From Galerina marginata (taxonomy: Eukaryota > Basidiomycota > Agaricomycetes > Agaricales > Galerinaceae): 64,000 nucleotides of DNA. A program made the translations under genes and the position numbers. The DNA lies in assembly GCA_023014335.1 (NCBI GenBank), contig JAECYW010000013.1, forward strand, positions 1,736,001-1,800,000. Reading direction: 5' to 3'. The notes below the pieces were generated by a model. It made no database searches. It was not told where the DNA came from and was given only the letters and a program-made list of their open reading frames with translations. Of the stretch, positions 1 through 12,965 are shown piece after piece (position 1 is the stretch's first letter; every line of letters starts with the position of its first letter).

Positions 1-987
1 GACTTGCTTGATGTTCACCGGCGCATACCACCGTGACGAAGATATCCGTCTGTTCCTTCGCAAACGGTTGCAAAATATCACTGTCGATCATCCAAAACGC
101 GCTGACATCCACCCCGGATGGCCTACAAACCGTGATGTAGAGGAACTAGTTAAAAGGACTTCGGGCCAGTTCATCTACACGCTAACAGTTATCTGGTATG
201 TTTCTTCCGAATCTCACAATTCAACGACTCGGCTGGGGTTCCTCCTAAGCTTACACCGTCCTCGACGACATTCCCTATTTCCTGATGTTGATGCATTATA
301 CACTCACATCCTTTCCACCGTCGATGATATTGACGCCGTCATCCACATCTTAGGGTAGGCTATTCTAGGAAACTACCCCTCCACAGAGTTGATAGAAGCT
401 CCCCGCGAATCGAACTCCTCGATCCCTCCCTCCCCGCTTTTCTCCTTGACGAATCGCGCTCGAACGAACTCCATCTCAACCCGGCGCTGAGGCATGCAGA
501 GTACGCACACCTGTGTTTCAAACATATCTTCAGACCGTGTAACCTGCTCTCTTCCATTCAAGCAGACTCGATCTTGAAGGAAGTTGACTTGACCGTAGCC
601 ACAGATAAAATACATGTGCTCGTCTTTCAGCCTCTCATCCACCATCTCGGAATGGCCGCGCAGACGCCTCAGATTCGCCAAGATATAAGAGAGTTTCCGA
701 ACACGGAGGTTGCTCACGCATGGGCGCGTAGAGAGGGGGAATGCAATGAGTTCTTTTTGCTCTTCGGGGGCTCCTTTCTCTCGATCATTAGGGAACCGGT
801 GCGTCTTTGGACAGTTTGATAGGTGTGAGGCAGCTCTAACCTCGTTTATATTAAGCAGCGCTGGCAGTGGGGAGACATGGAAGAGCTTTATGACATTCTA
901 TACACACAGTTAACGCGACTTAAAGATATTTTGTGTTTGCCGTATTCCTCGAACGGCAAAAGATTCATATGCCTTAACCACCGTTGA
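1..987 (+). pseudogene. NACHT-type NTPase C-terminal remnant
   Basis: The window opens inside this gene. The first ORF (8-358) carries the DIRLFLRKRLQ, TSGQFIYTLTVIWYVSS and DALYTHILSTVDD stretches typical of the region after the NACHT domain in agaricomycete STAND NTPases. At about 358 the frame stops. It resumes one frame over near 361 with LLDPSLPAFLLDESRS and LNPALRHAEYAHLCFKHIF, the usual segment further downstream. From memory of the family, some 80-100 residues that normally separate these blocks are missing, so this looks like an internal deletion plus frameshift. A plausible last intron (799-855) joins REP to WQWGDMEELYDILYTQL and a stop at 985-987. The P-loop would lie upstream of the window. 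I call it a pseudogene; an assembly error is the alternative. Confidence 0.7.
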
Positions 988-1360
988 TTCTATGAGGCCA
1001 AATCTGAAAGTGGAAAAGGAGGCGTGGTGGAGGACTAGAGAAACCAGGGACCGGGGATTCAGACCTCCTCGACTGCGCCTCAGAATGAGTTGAAGTATCC
1101 GCAACTCGATTCCGTAACTCGACATCTCCCCAGGATATCCCAGTCACACCTCCGCGAGCTCCAAAAGGGAAATCGCCACAATAATGAAAATAAGATTCTG
1201 AAAGCAAATTTTATTGTTCTATATCGTCCGTACACTCAAATTGCCGAGCGTATATAGCATTAATTTCTGCACCGCCACCTACAACCAGCGTCTATCGCAA
1301 ATGACTTCATTCTAAAAATAACCCACCCACTCCCGCGACTATCAACGCTGATTCGTGACT

Positions 1361-1366
1361 TATAAA
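1361..1366 (+). promoter_or_regulatory. TATA box of the small CxxC gene
   Basis: TATAAA lies about 105 bp before a 5'-UTR intron (1467-1526, GTAAGT..TTAG) and 167 bp before the ATG at 1528. The CT-rich stretch after it (1380-1440) resembles a basidiomycete transcription start region. The rest of 988-1360 shows nothing I recognise. Confidence 0.4.
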
Positions 1367-1527
1367 TCGCAACCTCATCGTAACGCTCTTCTCACTCACA
1401 CCTTGCACTTCACCACAACCACCCATCGCGTTCGTTCCAATCCTCCGGAAGCTCAAACACAACAAAGTAAGTTGACATTTCTATCCCTGTGTAATAGCTT
1501 CGCTTACCTTGAACTTTGACTATTAGA

Positions 1528-1919
1528 ATGTCCGAGAACCCGAAAATAACCAGAGCCTTCGCCAACCGCGTCGCAGACTTCCCGCGACTCTGTCGTCATG
1601 CACCGTGCCTCGTGAAGTTCAGGGTAAATGGAAAGACTGTGAAGAGGCTTGCGTGGTACAAGGGCGTCGCGTGGATCGTCCTAAAGGGAAAGCCAGTGAG
1701 TTTTACTTCGTATGTCTTCGACGCTTGACAAATACCTCGGATTTCAGACGGTCATCGGTCACACCGTCCGTGTTGCCGGAGATTTGGTTCACGTTGAGAT
1801 TGGAAACACTTTCCCCCTTCAGTGAGTCTTGATCTTTTAACTTATTTTAACTTATTGCTCGATACTCATTGATATCACTTAGCAAATCCTGCGGCCAATG
1901 CAACAAACAGAAGCTTTAG
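1528..1919 (+). CDS. small hypothetical protein with C-terminal CxxC
   Basis: Three exons, 1528-1695, 1748-1821 and 1883-1919, give a 92-residue protein; both introns are GTGAGT..AG and keep frame. The ATG follows directly after a 5'-UTR intron acceptor. The protein is basic at its N-terminal half, with a repeated Val-Lys pattern (VKFRVNGKTVKRLAWYKG), then VIGHTVRVAGDLVHVEIGN, and ends KSCGQCNKQKL. CGQC could be half of a zinc ribbon or a redox motif; there is no second Cys pair apart from single Cys near residues 25 and 30. I do not recognise a family. The tidy splice structure and the upstream TATA argue that it is real. Confidence 0.55.
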
Positions 1920-2383
1920 CGGTTTTCATGGATTCGGACGATTAAATATGTAGTTATTAAACGAATAATAGCTGTGAATATCGTGCTCTATTTACGTCGA
2001 TGTAATTGAGGGTTTGACGCCTCCTCTAATCGTATATTGTTAACTAAAAGAATTGAAAGATTGAAAAAGATATCCAAGATACGAATTCCAAGTCTACAGA
2101 ATGAAACTCTCAGAGGTCGAGTGTCAATAACTTCAAACCCGTTATTCATCTAAATCACCTAATCATTCTTAAGTTACATTTAAGCGCCAAAAAAAAAAAA
2201 AAAAACTGACGCCGTCGTATCTAAATATAGATTCAGCATCGTCAGAACACGTGAATAAAGCATATCACGTGTAACAAAATTCGAGGCTATGTAAAGTCAC
2301 GACTCAAGAGGTCGGGGCTATGTTACCAAGGCAGTGCCTGTCCGGATATATGTCCTACTATAGGTATTTGCACTCTTTGTAAA

Positions 2384-2403
2384 CCTGGACTTTAGAGTCC
2401 AGG
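2384..2403. repeat. 20-bp palindrome CCTGGACTTTAGAGTCCAGG
   Basis: A near-perfect palindrome 130 bp before the HSP78 start. The same core (CCTGGACT, TA-rich centre, AGTCCAGG) recurs at 15703-15721, and half of it at 16111-16121, inside the transposon nest. That suggests a terminal motif of a small mobile element rather than an HSP78 operator. The rest of 1920-2535 holds a poly-A run (2190-2205) and no gene. Confidence 0.5.
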
Positions 2404-2535
2404 CACACCCTGTGCGTTCAACAACCATGTCTTCTCGCCATTAAAAGCCGACATCTACATCGACGACACTCTTCTACTTCTATCCTCTGCCATTTTCTTG
2501 TTGCTAAAGGTCGCCTAAGACCAGACATCCCAGAC

Positions 2536-5500
2536 ATGTCTCGCGTTCTCTCCCCAACCAATCCGCTCTTGCAGCTGCCCAAGCACCATGTTACGCGCTC
2601 GAAGCCGTTTTCCTCACTATCCTTATCGACAATACGGTCCTCAGGAGCCCAACTCTATGTCCGAACTCGAACACGACCAGGCCCGCTCCTGCTCGTTCCC
2701 TCTGCTTCCATCGCCCGTGGAAGTGCGTTCCAGAATTTGAGGCATTATGCCGCTGGCCCGGGAGGTGGTCCTGGTGGCGGGTTTCCTAGCTTCAGTATGG
2801 CGCCGCAGGGGAAAGGAGAGGCCTTGAAGGAATACGTGCGTCGCTCTTTTCAGCCTTAAACTGCTGTGGTACCTTCGCTGAACCTTCTACGAGTAGAGTG
2901 TCGATTTGACTCAAATGGCTAAAGACGGAAAGTTGGATCCAGTTATTGGAAGAGACGATGGTGAGTGAATGCCTAGCACCAACTAAAACATCCATTGACT
3001 GGCTATATTTCAGAAATTCGACGAACTATCCAAAGTGAGCCAGACTTAACTATTTTGTGGGTTTCTATCAGGTCTGATGTATGTCTCTCCGCAGTTTTAT
3101 CGAGAAGAACGAAGTCAAATCCAGTCGTACGTCTAACCTTATACTCTCCATACATTTATCTTTACGAGTCGTAACCAGCTCATTGGACCTCCTGGAGTCG
3201 GGAAAACCGCCATATTGGAAGGGTTAGCGAGTCGTATTGTATCCAAAGAAGTCCCAGAAGTATGTCTACAATTACTGGAGTTGACAATGCTACTGTCTTT
3301 ATTAACAATATTTTTAGTCTTTACAAGATAAACGTGTGCTTTCGCTCGACTTATCTGCAATTATGGCAGGGTCCGGGATTCGGGGCCAGTTCGAGGAGAA
3401 ATTCAAAGCTCTGATACGAGATATCGAAGAAGAGGTATGTGGCACTGTTTGATTTACCTAGAGCCTCAGCTGATCCTCATCACAGGGCGGAAAAGTCATC
3501 TGCTTCATTGATGAAGTCCGTAAGTCGATTCACTTTGCTCTTTGATGGACTGGGAGTTGACTTCACACCATTGTCTTGCAGACACACTTTTCAATCTGGG
3601 AAAGGCCGAAGGTAGTATCGACGCTGGACAAATGATCAAGCCGGCATTAGCAAGAGGCCTACAATTAGTCGGCGCGACGACACGTTCGTTTTTTTCTATC
3701 GCTCTCAAAACGTCGATTTTAATTTTAATTTGATAGCCGACGAATATCGGAAAACCATTGGCAAAGATGCAGCCCTCGAACGCCGTTTCCAGCCTGTCAC
3801 TATTGACGAACCCACATTAGCTTCAACCATTTCCATTTTACGAGGTCTGAAGCCCAGATATGAAGTCCATCACGGTGTCGAGATTTCCGACAGCGCTTTG
3901 GTCACTGGTTCGTTTTTCTCTGAATTCCCCTATGACATCCATCACCTGAATTGACCATACCCTTTTAGCTGCGGTGTATTCTGCTCGCTACATTTCAGAC
4001 CGGTATCTCCCTGACAAGGCTATCGATTTGGTGGACGAAGCCGCCTCGTCTCTACGGCTTGCACAAGAGTCAAAACCGGACGAACTAGAGGCACTGGAGC
4101 GGGAAATTATGACACTTCAGATCGAACTGGAAAGCTTGAAAAAGGAGACGGACATCACCAGCGTAGAGAGGCGAACCAAGGTCGAAGCGGACTTGCTTAT
4201 CAGGCGGCAGGAGGCAGAGGCTTTGACTTCCCTCTGGCTAGCTGGTATGTCTTGCCACTTTAATGTCTTTTGAAACAACTTGTGTTAAATTTTCCCCCTT
4301 CTTTCAGAACGTGCGCGGCTGCAGAAGATCAAAGACATCAAGAAAAAGTTGGAGGACGCGAAATACCAGCTGGAGGTCGCCCAACGCCAAGGGGAGTTCG
4401 AGCTCGCCTCGCGACTCCGGTTTTCCACCATCCCGGACCTAGAGAAGCAACTCCCAACAGAGAAGGAGCCGGAGGAAGATTCGCCTTTGGCGATGCTGCA
4501 TGACCGAGTGACGTCTAACGATATCGCGCGGGTTGTTGCGAAGGCAACTGGTATTCCGGTGCAGAATTTGTTGAAAGGAGAAAGGGATAAGCTCGTGCAC
4601 GTACGTGTTTTGTTTGTTGGTTAGGAAGAGAAAGGTTGACTGTTAGAACATTTTTTAGATGGAAGATGCTCTTCGTCAGCGGGTTGTTGGGCAGGACCAC
4701 GTCGTTACTGCTATCAGCGATGCAGTGCGCATTTCGCGTGCAGGATTACAAGCACCCAACCGGCCTGTCGCCTCGTTCTTATTCTTGGGACCGACTGGTG
4801 TCGGAAAGGTACGGCTATTCAATTTTCGTCTGGTTTTCCTTGTGAACATTCCTGATAATCACCTTTTGACTTTTTCAGACGGAACTGTGCAAGGCGCTCG
4901 CGGCATTCCTGTACGACGATGAACAAAGAGGTTTGATTACCATCAACATGTCTGAGGTACGGTGCTTGATGTGACATTGTGTGTTTTCTTTCTAATTGTT
5001 TGTCTGCAGTATCATGACCGTCACACGATCTCGCGTTTGATTGGTGCCGCTCCTGGCTATGTTGGTTTTGAGGAGGGAGGTCAACTTACTGAAGCTGTTC
5101 GTCGGAAGCCCTATGGTGCGTTGTACATTTTCGTTCCTGACTTGGTCTCATGATTTTATTTAGCTGTTGTGTTGCTCGACGAACTGGAGAAAGCGCACAA
5201 GGTCAGTTTTTTTTGAATTTCTGCTTATCACATTTTGCTAATGATCGTTTTACAGGATGTTGCCATGATTTTGCTGCAAATCCTTGACGAGGGCACAGTA
5301 ACCGATAGTCAAGGTCGTAAGGTAGATTTCAAGGTAAGTCTGTATATTCTCATTTCATGGGCCCCATCTGATAGATTTACTGTAGAACACTATCATCTGC
5401 TTAACGAGCAACCTTGGAAGTGATATCCTAGCACATGCATCAGCAAGTGATCCCGAAACAGGCGTTATCAACAAAGAAGCGACGGCCGATGTTCTAGAAC

Positions 5501-5986
5501 GAACATCCGAGTACTTCCCGCCAGAGCTCCTCAACCGGCTCGACTCTATGCTTGTCTTCAACAAGTTATCTCGAGGCTCCATCCTTAAAGTTGTATCGTT
5601 ACGCCTTAACGATGTCGCCAACAGGCTGCAGCACCGCAGGATCAACCTGGACGTCGACGATGCAGCCCGCGAATGGCTGGCCAATCGTGGATATTCCAAT
5701 GTCTATGGAGCGAGAGCAATTGCCCGTGTTGTCCGAACGGACGTGCTGTTTCCGTTGGCTCAGAAGATTTTGAGAGGAACAATCAGGTTTGTGTTACCTC
5801 GCTGGCTTTGTCTCTCGGTCATCTAACGTTTGGCTGGTTAATAGGGATGGTGATATTGTCAAGATTCGTGTCGTAAACGACGCTCTGGATATTTTGGACA
5901 ACCATGCCCCGGATCCGACTCTTGCACGTCCAGATTCCGAGGTCAACCCTGACGAAACCCCACCTCCGCCGCCAGGCACTACATAA
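2536..5986 (+). CDS. HSP78: mitochondrial Hsp78/ClpB disaggregase
   Basis: AAA+ chaperone of the mitochondrial matrix that extracts and refolds aggregated proteins with Hsp70. Eighteen exons (2536-2835, 2897-2960, 3014-3034, 3095-3126, 3179-3259, 3318-3434, 3486-3519, 3582-3683, 3737-3907, 3969-4244, 4308-4600, 4659-4808, 4879-4956, 5010-5115, 5164-5201, 5256-5333, 5386-5786, 5845-5986) give 827 aa. Residues 1-90 are Arg/Ser-rich, as in a presequence; the ClpB N-domain is absent, as usual for Hsp78. NBD1 shows Walker A GPPGVGKT, Walker B VICFIDEV and ALERRF. A charged coiled-coil M-domain follows (exons 10-11), then NBD2 with [19 protein letters not shown] and GYVGFEEGG. Odd point: the NBD1 pore loop reads GSGIRGQFE, with Ile where bacterial ClpB has Tyr. 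The tail is acidic and proline-rich. Confidence 0.95.
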
Positions 5987-6227
5987 TTCGAATGGTTTTT
6001 ACTATGCACACACTGTATTTTTCATCGCATCCCCACTCACACCAATCCAAGTCAATCCATGGCCATTTGGCAACATTGTAGCAATTAGATATTCATAAAA
6101 ACTAACTACTCGAGTATATAATGAAAACGTATGTACTACCGGAAAAGTACGAAAAAGTAGCATAGAGGTCTAATGCATAATCATAAGTAACTTCTAACGA
6201 AAAAATTATACGCCTGGAGGTATATTA

Positions 6228-9200
6228 TCAAGAGTCAGTGTTCGCTTTTTGACGTGGCTTTCGGTGCTTTCTAGGTGTATGAGTTGGATTTGCTTCCACG
6301 TGTGTGGCAGATTGTCCAGCAGGTTCTGGAACTCCAGGGGCAGCAGCAGAGCCTGTCTTGTCCCTCGTCTGCGTTTTAGGTTTCGAATGTCTAGGTTTTC
6401 TATTCGGCGTGTTTTTGTTTTCAGTGTTGAGAGTACTCTCGAACTGGGCGAGCGCCTGAGCTTCTTGTTGGACACGCTCTTCTTCCGCAGTCCACCATTT
6501 GAGGAAGTCGGCTTCAGCTTGCAAGGCCCGTTCCTCCTCCTGGATCTCGCGCAGCGATCTCTTGTCCTTGACCGGGATCACTTGTTCCTGCTGAGAATGT
6601 TGAATGGCCACGAATGACATCCCTCTCGTCGGCGGAGACGGGGCTGCAACCGGTTGCGCAGGAGGCTGGTTCCATACTTTACCACCACTGGGAAAAGGAA
6701 GAACGATTCAGCGCGAGTTCGGAAAGTATCAGACTAGGAAGGACTTACGATGCACTGCGGACAGTTGACGGTCCAGACTTGGAAGGCGTCTGGCGTGATG
6801 GAGTGATAACTGGTCCGAGACCAGGAGCCTGACTACGGCCAGGCGTTGTCGGCTGTTGAGGTTGTGCCTTGCTCGCGCTCGCAGTTGCTAGAGGGGGGCG
6901 AGGGCCGTCCTTCGGTAAACTGGAGCTCGCCAAAGGGGTGGGGGTTGGTGGTGTAGACGGAGCCAGAGTCCGGGTATCCGCTAGTTCTGTATTGACTCGC
7001 CAGCTCATAGTGACTCCTGACTTGGACGAGGATCTTGAAGGTGCAATTACGCTAGGAGCTTCGTTGATAAGAGGTGTAGATTGAAGGTTTCTTGCACCGG
7101 TAGCTCGAGGAGAGTGAGAAAGGCCGTATGTAGCTGGGTTGCGTGTTGACACAGGCTGACTTTGACTAGCTGCTTCAGCCATAACGGCTTTCATATCGAC
7201 CCTACAGGAAGAACTTGTTGAATAAATTGTCAAAAATGTGTCACAGCCGGACTAACCGAGGAACTCCATGGGCCTTCCAAACCGGAGGCGACGATACGGG
7301 AGGCAAGGAAAACGTCGTTGGTACATCTGGCGCAGGCATTGAGGTGCTCGGAGCATCGTTGACGTCCATAATGAAGATCTCATCTCCAGAAGGAGGGCGG
7401 CGGAGCATACGCTGTGGAGACAAAATCTGAGCCTGCCTCGAAATGCCAGATAGAGGCGAGTTCTGAGCCGCCTTCTTGCTTGGAGTCGGCGGGGAAAGCT
7501 TAACCCCAGAAAAGTCCTTCCGCGACGATCCAAGACCACCTTTACCCGCACTCCTCACAATGGGCTCCGGAATATCCTCCGACGCCAACCACTCAGCATG
7601 CTTTGCCAACGCATATTTCACGAACGCATCGCTCCTCGAGAATGGTGATTTCTCGATTTGCCGTTGCATAACGAATTTGGCAAGCTGCTTGACCAAAGAG
7701 TATGGGATTTCATCGAGGATATGGCTTTCAAGGAAGGATTCCATGTTGGCGGAGATGTACTCTTGGAGTTTCTCGATGAGGGGCAGGACGTGATAATGAG
7801 TTGCGTCTGCGAGGACGTAACATGCGTTGCTGATGTTGGAATGAATCAAAATAACGGAGGAGCATAGAAGGACGAGTCGGTCTAGAAGCAGTTCGTTCTT
7901 GAATGAACCTGGGTCAAAAACACTGCTGGAAAACTATCAAAAAGCAACTTACTGCTGCTGCTAAGACATCAAACATAAACTGAAGCAGATTCTCAACCGA
8001 ATTCACAAAGTCTATAAAACGATTCGGTCAACGATAGGTTTAACCAACAGATTTGATATTGCGATTCTTACCAAGAACACGAAACATCTCTCCATCGGCA
8101 CCATAACACATGAACGCCAACACAAAGCGCATAACATGCCAATTCAAGTGCCTCAAATTGACCCGAATCATTCCATCCGCATCCCATCTCTGAGCCGTCC
8201 AGTCCTCCAAGTCGAAGAAGCTCGCAAAGAGCGGCGACCGTGCGCGCAGTACAGCAGAATGGCAGTACACTTCTTTATCCTGAAGCAGCAGAATGACATC
8301 AGGAGCAAGCGGCCAATTCCTGGAGATGGTCTGGGTCTGGACAGTCTCGAACAGCTCTTTCATGTCTTTGCACATTGATGGAATGGGCTCTCGCTTGACT
8401 GGCGCATCCAAAGCGTTCGTTAGAGCGGGCAAGTCGAGAAACTTCGCCAGAGCCTGTAGGTCAGCCTTGACTTGAAGCGGATTCACATGGATCGCCGCCA
8501 GCTGCCTCTCGACAGCAGTGCTGACCCGCCGGTCCCACAGAGCAAGCAGCTGGTCCGAATAAAAATACTGCAAAAGGATCAACACCGACAGGGGATGCAC
8601 ACCGGAGAATGACAGTCTCGCAACCTTGAATACGCCTAACCCGGGACCGGGCTTGGGAGGCATGAGTGTTATCGCCAGGTTGGTTTGCCGATCATTGATA
8701 GGGCCTGACCCAGCCAACAACTTCGCAAGAACGTGCGAGCGGGCGCCGAGAATTGCGCGATGTACAGGGAAGGCAGCGCCTGATTGGACGTGCACCATCG
8801 TATCAGCCCCATGCGGGAGACGGACGCCATCATAGTTGACCCTTCCTCCCTCCGACTTGCGCATCCGCTGCTCGCATGCGAGGACGTCGCACAGGTCGAG
8901 CGCGTAGAGGATGTCGATCTCGATGCCTGCGTCTTCCGGTTCGTCGTCGAACTGTAGAGACGAGGCGAGGTCGCCAACCGAATGTGACCTGGTTCGCTGA
9001 CGGTTCCTTGAGCGATTTGTCCATCCGTGTCGGCCGAATGATGAAGATGACGACGGGTGTTTCCCATCGTCAGGACCGTGCTCTCGGTAGAAAGAGAGAT
9101 ACGGTTGGATGGTTTTGAGGTCCTGAGCGATCGAGTTCCCGACCACTTGGATTGGTTTAGGCTCATAGTCGACCCTCAAAGCCCCGAAGGACCCCGTGCT

Positions 9201-11317
9201 ATTAGCGCACACTTGGGTGACGCGCTGCAAGAACGGAACACGCTCGAACTTGAATGCCTTTCCGGAAGCACTTTTAGCGTTTCTAGTGCGTATAAAAACG
9301 TGTCCAGATTCGGTGCAAATGATGATGGAGCCATCGGAACCGAGAGCGACGTCCTAACGAGAAACAATATTTTCAGAGGAGCTCAGGAGAAAAACAAGAG
9401 TACAGACTAACCTTGACAGCACTGAATTTTTTTCGCAGTGCCCAGACCCTCTGAGGTTTGAAGCCCTTCCCCTCCCCAGGTGCCGTATCAGTGCTTGAAC
9501 TTGGTGGCGAAAACGTGAACACCTCTCCGTTCGAGGAAAGGGCAGCAAAGGTGTCGTCACAGCATGTCACTTTGGATATACACGAATCTTTGATAGATTG
9601 CGGTGGACGGTAGGGTTCGATACCAGTTGGAAAGGCATGCATCGGAAAACTGTCAAAGAGTTAATAACATGAAGCTAGACTATGGGTGGATAAAGTAAGA
9701 GAGGCCGTACCTGATACGGGACTGCCTATCGTTCCAAATGCATTCCACATGACGAGTAACAATCAAGGCAACCAGAACGGTGTCCTATTATGAGTGTCTC
9801 GTCAGAGTTCGCGTCACATGGCGAGATAATGACCGTACACTCATGGCAAGGTCAATGACGGTGTTCGAAAATTTAGTCACAGGCCGTGGGGCGATCTGAA
9901 CGGGATGTGCATTTTTATCGTATCCTAGAAGCCAAAAAATGATTAGTCTTCTACAAAAATATAAGGACGACAACATACCAAGATGGCCGGTGTTTGTGCC
10001 CCATGTAAATACGGTGTCCTTCGTCCAACAAGCAGACGCGTTCTTGCTTGCAGCAACACCGATGACAACCTCTCGCCTTAAGAGTCCGACCACTCTTTTT
10101 GGAACGCTCTGTATTGGCTCCTCGTGACGTCCAGTGGCCGTGCTTGAAAGTTCGACGATATATCCAAGCTGCGAAAACCGGTTGAGACCCCATGAATATA
10201 CCTCGCCCGACGTTGTAAGGGCAAGGGTATGGTCTTGGCCCAGTGCTACCCGCTGGATTGGCAGGTTGAGGCTTGGAAGAGGTTTGAGGCTGTATTGTGT
10301 GTGTTGAGCAGGTCCGAGCCTACCAAAGTTGCATTAGAAAGAAACCAATAAATTAGAGAAAAAGATAGCTACCGCCCGCCGCTTCCGAATCCGCAAAGTC
10401 GGAGATTTCCCTCGTTTTCCTCGGTGACAACAGCTGGTGAAATAAAGATTGAGAACTAGTTCGAGGACGATTGGACGAATATCCTCGCACCTGTGTGTAA
10501 TTTCGACATCTGGATCTGACGAACGTGGATCGGGGAGAACCGGACGGCCAAATCTTCCTTGGAAAGCGTCGTTGGATCCTCCTTGGACGCAATGACAACA
10601 TGGTCTGGATATGTTCTGTCATTGCCGTCAGAGAGTCCAAGAGCTGCGTTTCTGGGATGAAAGCATGAAGATAACGTTTTGACAGATTCTAAGTGTTACT
10701 CACCTATTGGCCCCCCAAGTAAAAAGTTCCGCGTTGACCTCTCCTGCATTCGGCTTCGTCCCGTTCACCGTAGAATTATACAAATCGAACGCCGTGTATC
10801 CCTCGAGGTCCTTCAGGGCCGGGTCTATACCCGGGTGCTGCAATAGCAATAACCTGAAAATAAAGCATGACGTCAGCGCATTGCCAGCGCAATAAGGGTA
10901 TATAAAGTTAAGCAAACGAAACACGCACGCGACAGGAAGATTCGCGGAATAAAGTGCTCGGTGTAATGGCGTCCACATGCTCTCTGTATCCGATAGGTTG
11001 ATATCGATGTTCGAGTGCTTCAGTAGGGCCCTGGCGTACTCGATGCCTTCCAGAGAGGTGCAAACGAGGTGTAGCACGCTCCTTCCAAGCCAATCTCTGG
11101 CATTAACGTCGCAGCTGTGAGTAGCAGTGTTGTTGCCAATTACTACGGCGCGATTCCATGACTTTCCCCCTCCTCCGCCAGAATGGCTAGATCCCGGTGC
11201 CCCAGAGGACGACGACGGCGCAACGGAGGTGGAGAATCCCCGTTCATTTCCGCCGTCGAGCAGGCGCTGGAAGCCCTGCAAGTTTCGTGTGTTGAAGTAA
11301 TCATGGAGCAAGGTCAT
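6228..11317 (-). CDS. ankyrin-RCC1-BTB protein (IBtk-like)
   Basis: A large minus-strand gene with at least a dozen exons and short introns (for example GTGCGT..CAG removed between 10854 and 10936). Order from the N-terminus: two ankyrin repeats (DWLGRSVLHLVCTSLEGIEY; WTPLHRALYSANLPVA); RCC1 propeller blades marked by ELFTWGANRNAALG, VYSWGLNRFSQLG and VFTWGTNTGHLG; a first BTB (TMVHVQSGAAFPVHRAILGA); a second BTB (DVILLLQDKEVYCHSAVLRA); a BACK-like helical stretch; a long Ser/Pro-rich linker; and near the C-terminus SLREIQEEERALQAEADFLK with WW. This is the architecture of inhibitor of Bruton tyrosine kinase, a Cullin-3 adaptor in animals; a ubiquitin-ligase adaptor role here is inference. 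I start at ATG 11317, because the upstream ORF (to 11568) is in another frame. Confidence 0.85.
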
Positions 11318-12965
11318 GCAGATGTGCAGCGGTCAGACCGTACGACCCAGTGAAGGAGACTTTGGAAAGACTCCTTCGGATGAGGTCGAGCGTCCGAGGT
11401 GGGTTCGTTGGAACCGTAAAATTCAGCAATAAAAAACTCTTGGGCAGCTGGTGGTTTGAAGCTGGTGGATATGGTGCAGAGACTTGGAGATGAGGGAAGA
11501 GAGGGTCGTTGTGCGCCGTGCAGACTTGAGAAGCTTGCAGATAAGAGTTGGTTCGGTGGAACGTTCACAAAGTCACGAGCCCATCCAAACGGATTCTTGA
11601 CTCCGCTGCTGACAAACGTGCCATACCTATATTTGGATATCGTGGCGGTACCGCCGACGGCGTCACGGAAAATTCAAAAGCCAGGGAAAGATCTATCTAG
11701 ATAATGACGGACGATTAGAAAACCTGGAAAACCTGAATGTCAAAGATCAACTATAGACTAAAACCTCGCCTTAAAATAGGTATTGCATCGGCTTCGTTTA
11801 TTTTGGTGACAGCAGTGGCAAATGTGTAGTAACTGAACACGATCTAGCATCCGAAGAATTTCCATTGAGTAGAAAGGAAGGCACCAGTTTGAAAAGAGGA
11901 AGAGAATAAGCTCCTTTATCTAAAGTCGAGCTTCGTGAGCTTGTATTTAGCTTGCGGGTAGACATTTCACGCATCGACCGCGCTTTCCTTTATGTCAAGT
12001 TCATTAGTATTGCACAAGTAATTCATGAAATCAAGTATATCTTAGCTGCACATAGAAGATAGAAGGCGACTGAGATGTTGAGTATAAAATTAAAGAGCGA
12101 GTATTTTAAAATGACCAACCAAAGTTACAGTATTTCATGTGGCATAAGCAGGGTCTACGCCCGAGAAAATTCCATTGGGGGATTGAAGGACTTTGTTACA
12201 AGAACAAAATATCTCCTTATCTCTTGGAACAAGGTCGTTTGGTTTCTTAAGGCCTGTTGCCCAGATAGATTGCGAATTCATGAACCAAGCGAAAGATTGC
12301 ACGTGCGTGATGCTGTCAGATGAATTTAGTAGTGAGGAAAGAAAAAAAAATGGCGTGGTCCAGCTTGCATGCAGGTGCCGGCCAACTTTGGCTGATGCAT
12401 GAGTTCCTTGAGTCAGTAAGTCCTGATTCATGTCGCTCAAAGCGGCTAGAAGCGCGCATATATGCGGTGCGTTCGTTCCCTAGTGAACTTCCCGGACGTC
12501 AATATATTTGCGTGAAAAAATTCGCATTTGGGAACGCACACCGAATCCCCTGAGCCAGGTACTTATCACAGAGACCAGGTGGGTATGAGTGGCTAAGGTT
12601 GTGCGATGTCGGGAGTTAAAACAAGAATTTGACCATGCTGTCGTTTCATTCATCTGAGATGACCAACACAAAGACCTTACTTTTTTAGAGTAATGCGGTA
12701 TCGCGTGCACTCAAGGCTCATATCATAACAAGAGGACGAGATGCGACCCAGTTTGAACTCTTCAAGGCTTGGTGTTGCCAGTTGGTTGCCAGTGATTCCA
12801 GGTTCACAGATTGCTTTGAATCTGAGGACATACTGTTAAGTCATAGGTAGGAAAGCTCAGGGAATCAGAGGGAACTTTCAATGGAAGAAAGGTGCTTGAA
12901 ATTTGAGGCGATGGAAGTCCGAGAACAAGATGCATTTAAATTTCAGGTCTGCAATGAGGCTTGTT
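11318..12965. other. non-genic stretch
   Basis: No ORF here resembles a protein, and the several 60-100-codon frames overlap on both strands. AT-rich sequence with no clear repeats. It ends where the left arm of the inverted repeat begins. Confidence 0.5.

Noticed and set aside
8669..9166. 165-codon minus frame inside the BTB gene
   Set aside because: Shadow of the IBtk-like coding exon in another frame.
12135..12553. Overlapping 70-100-codon frames on both strands
   Set aside because: Mutually overlapping, no protein character, no promoter.
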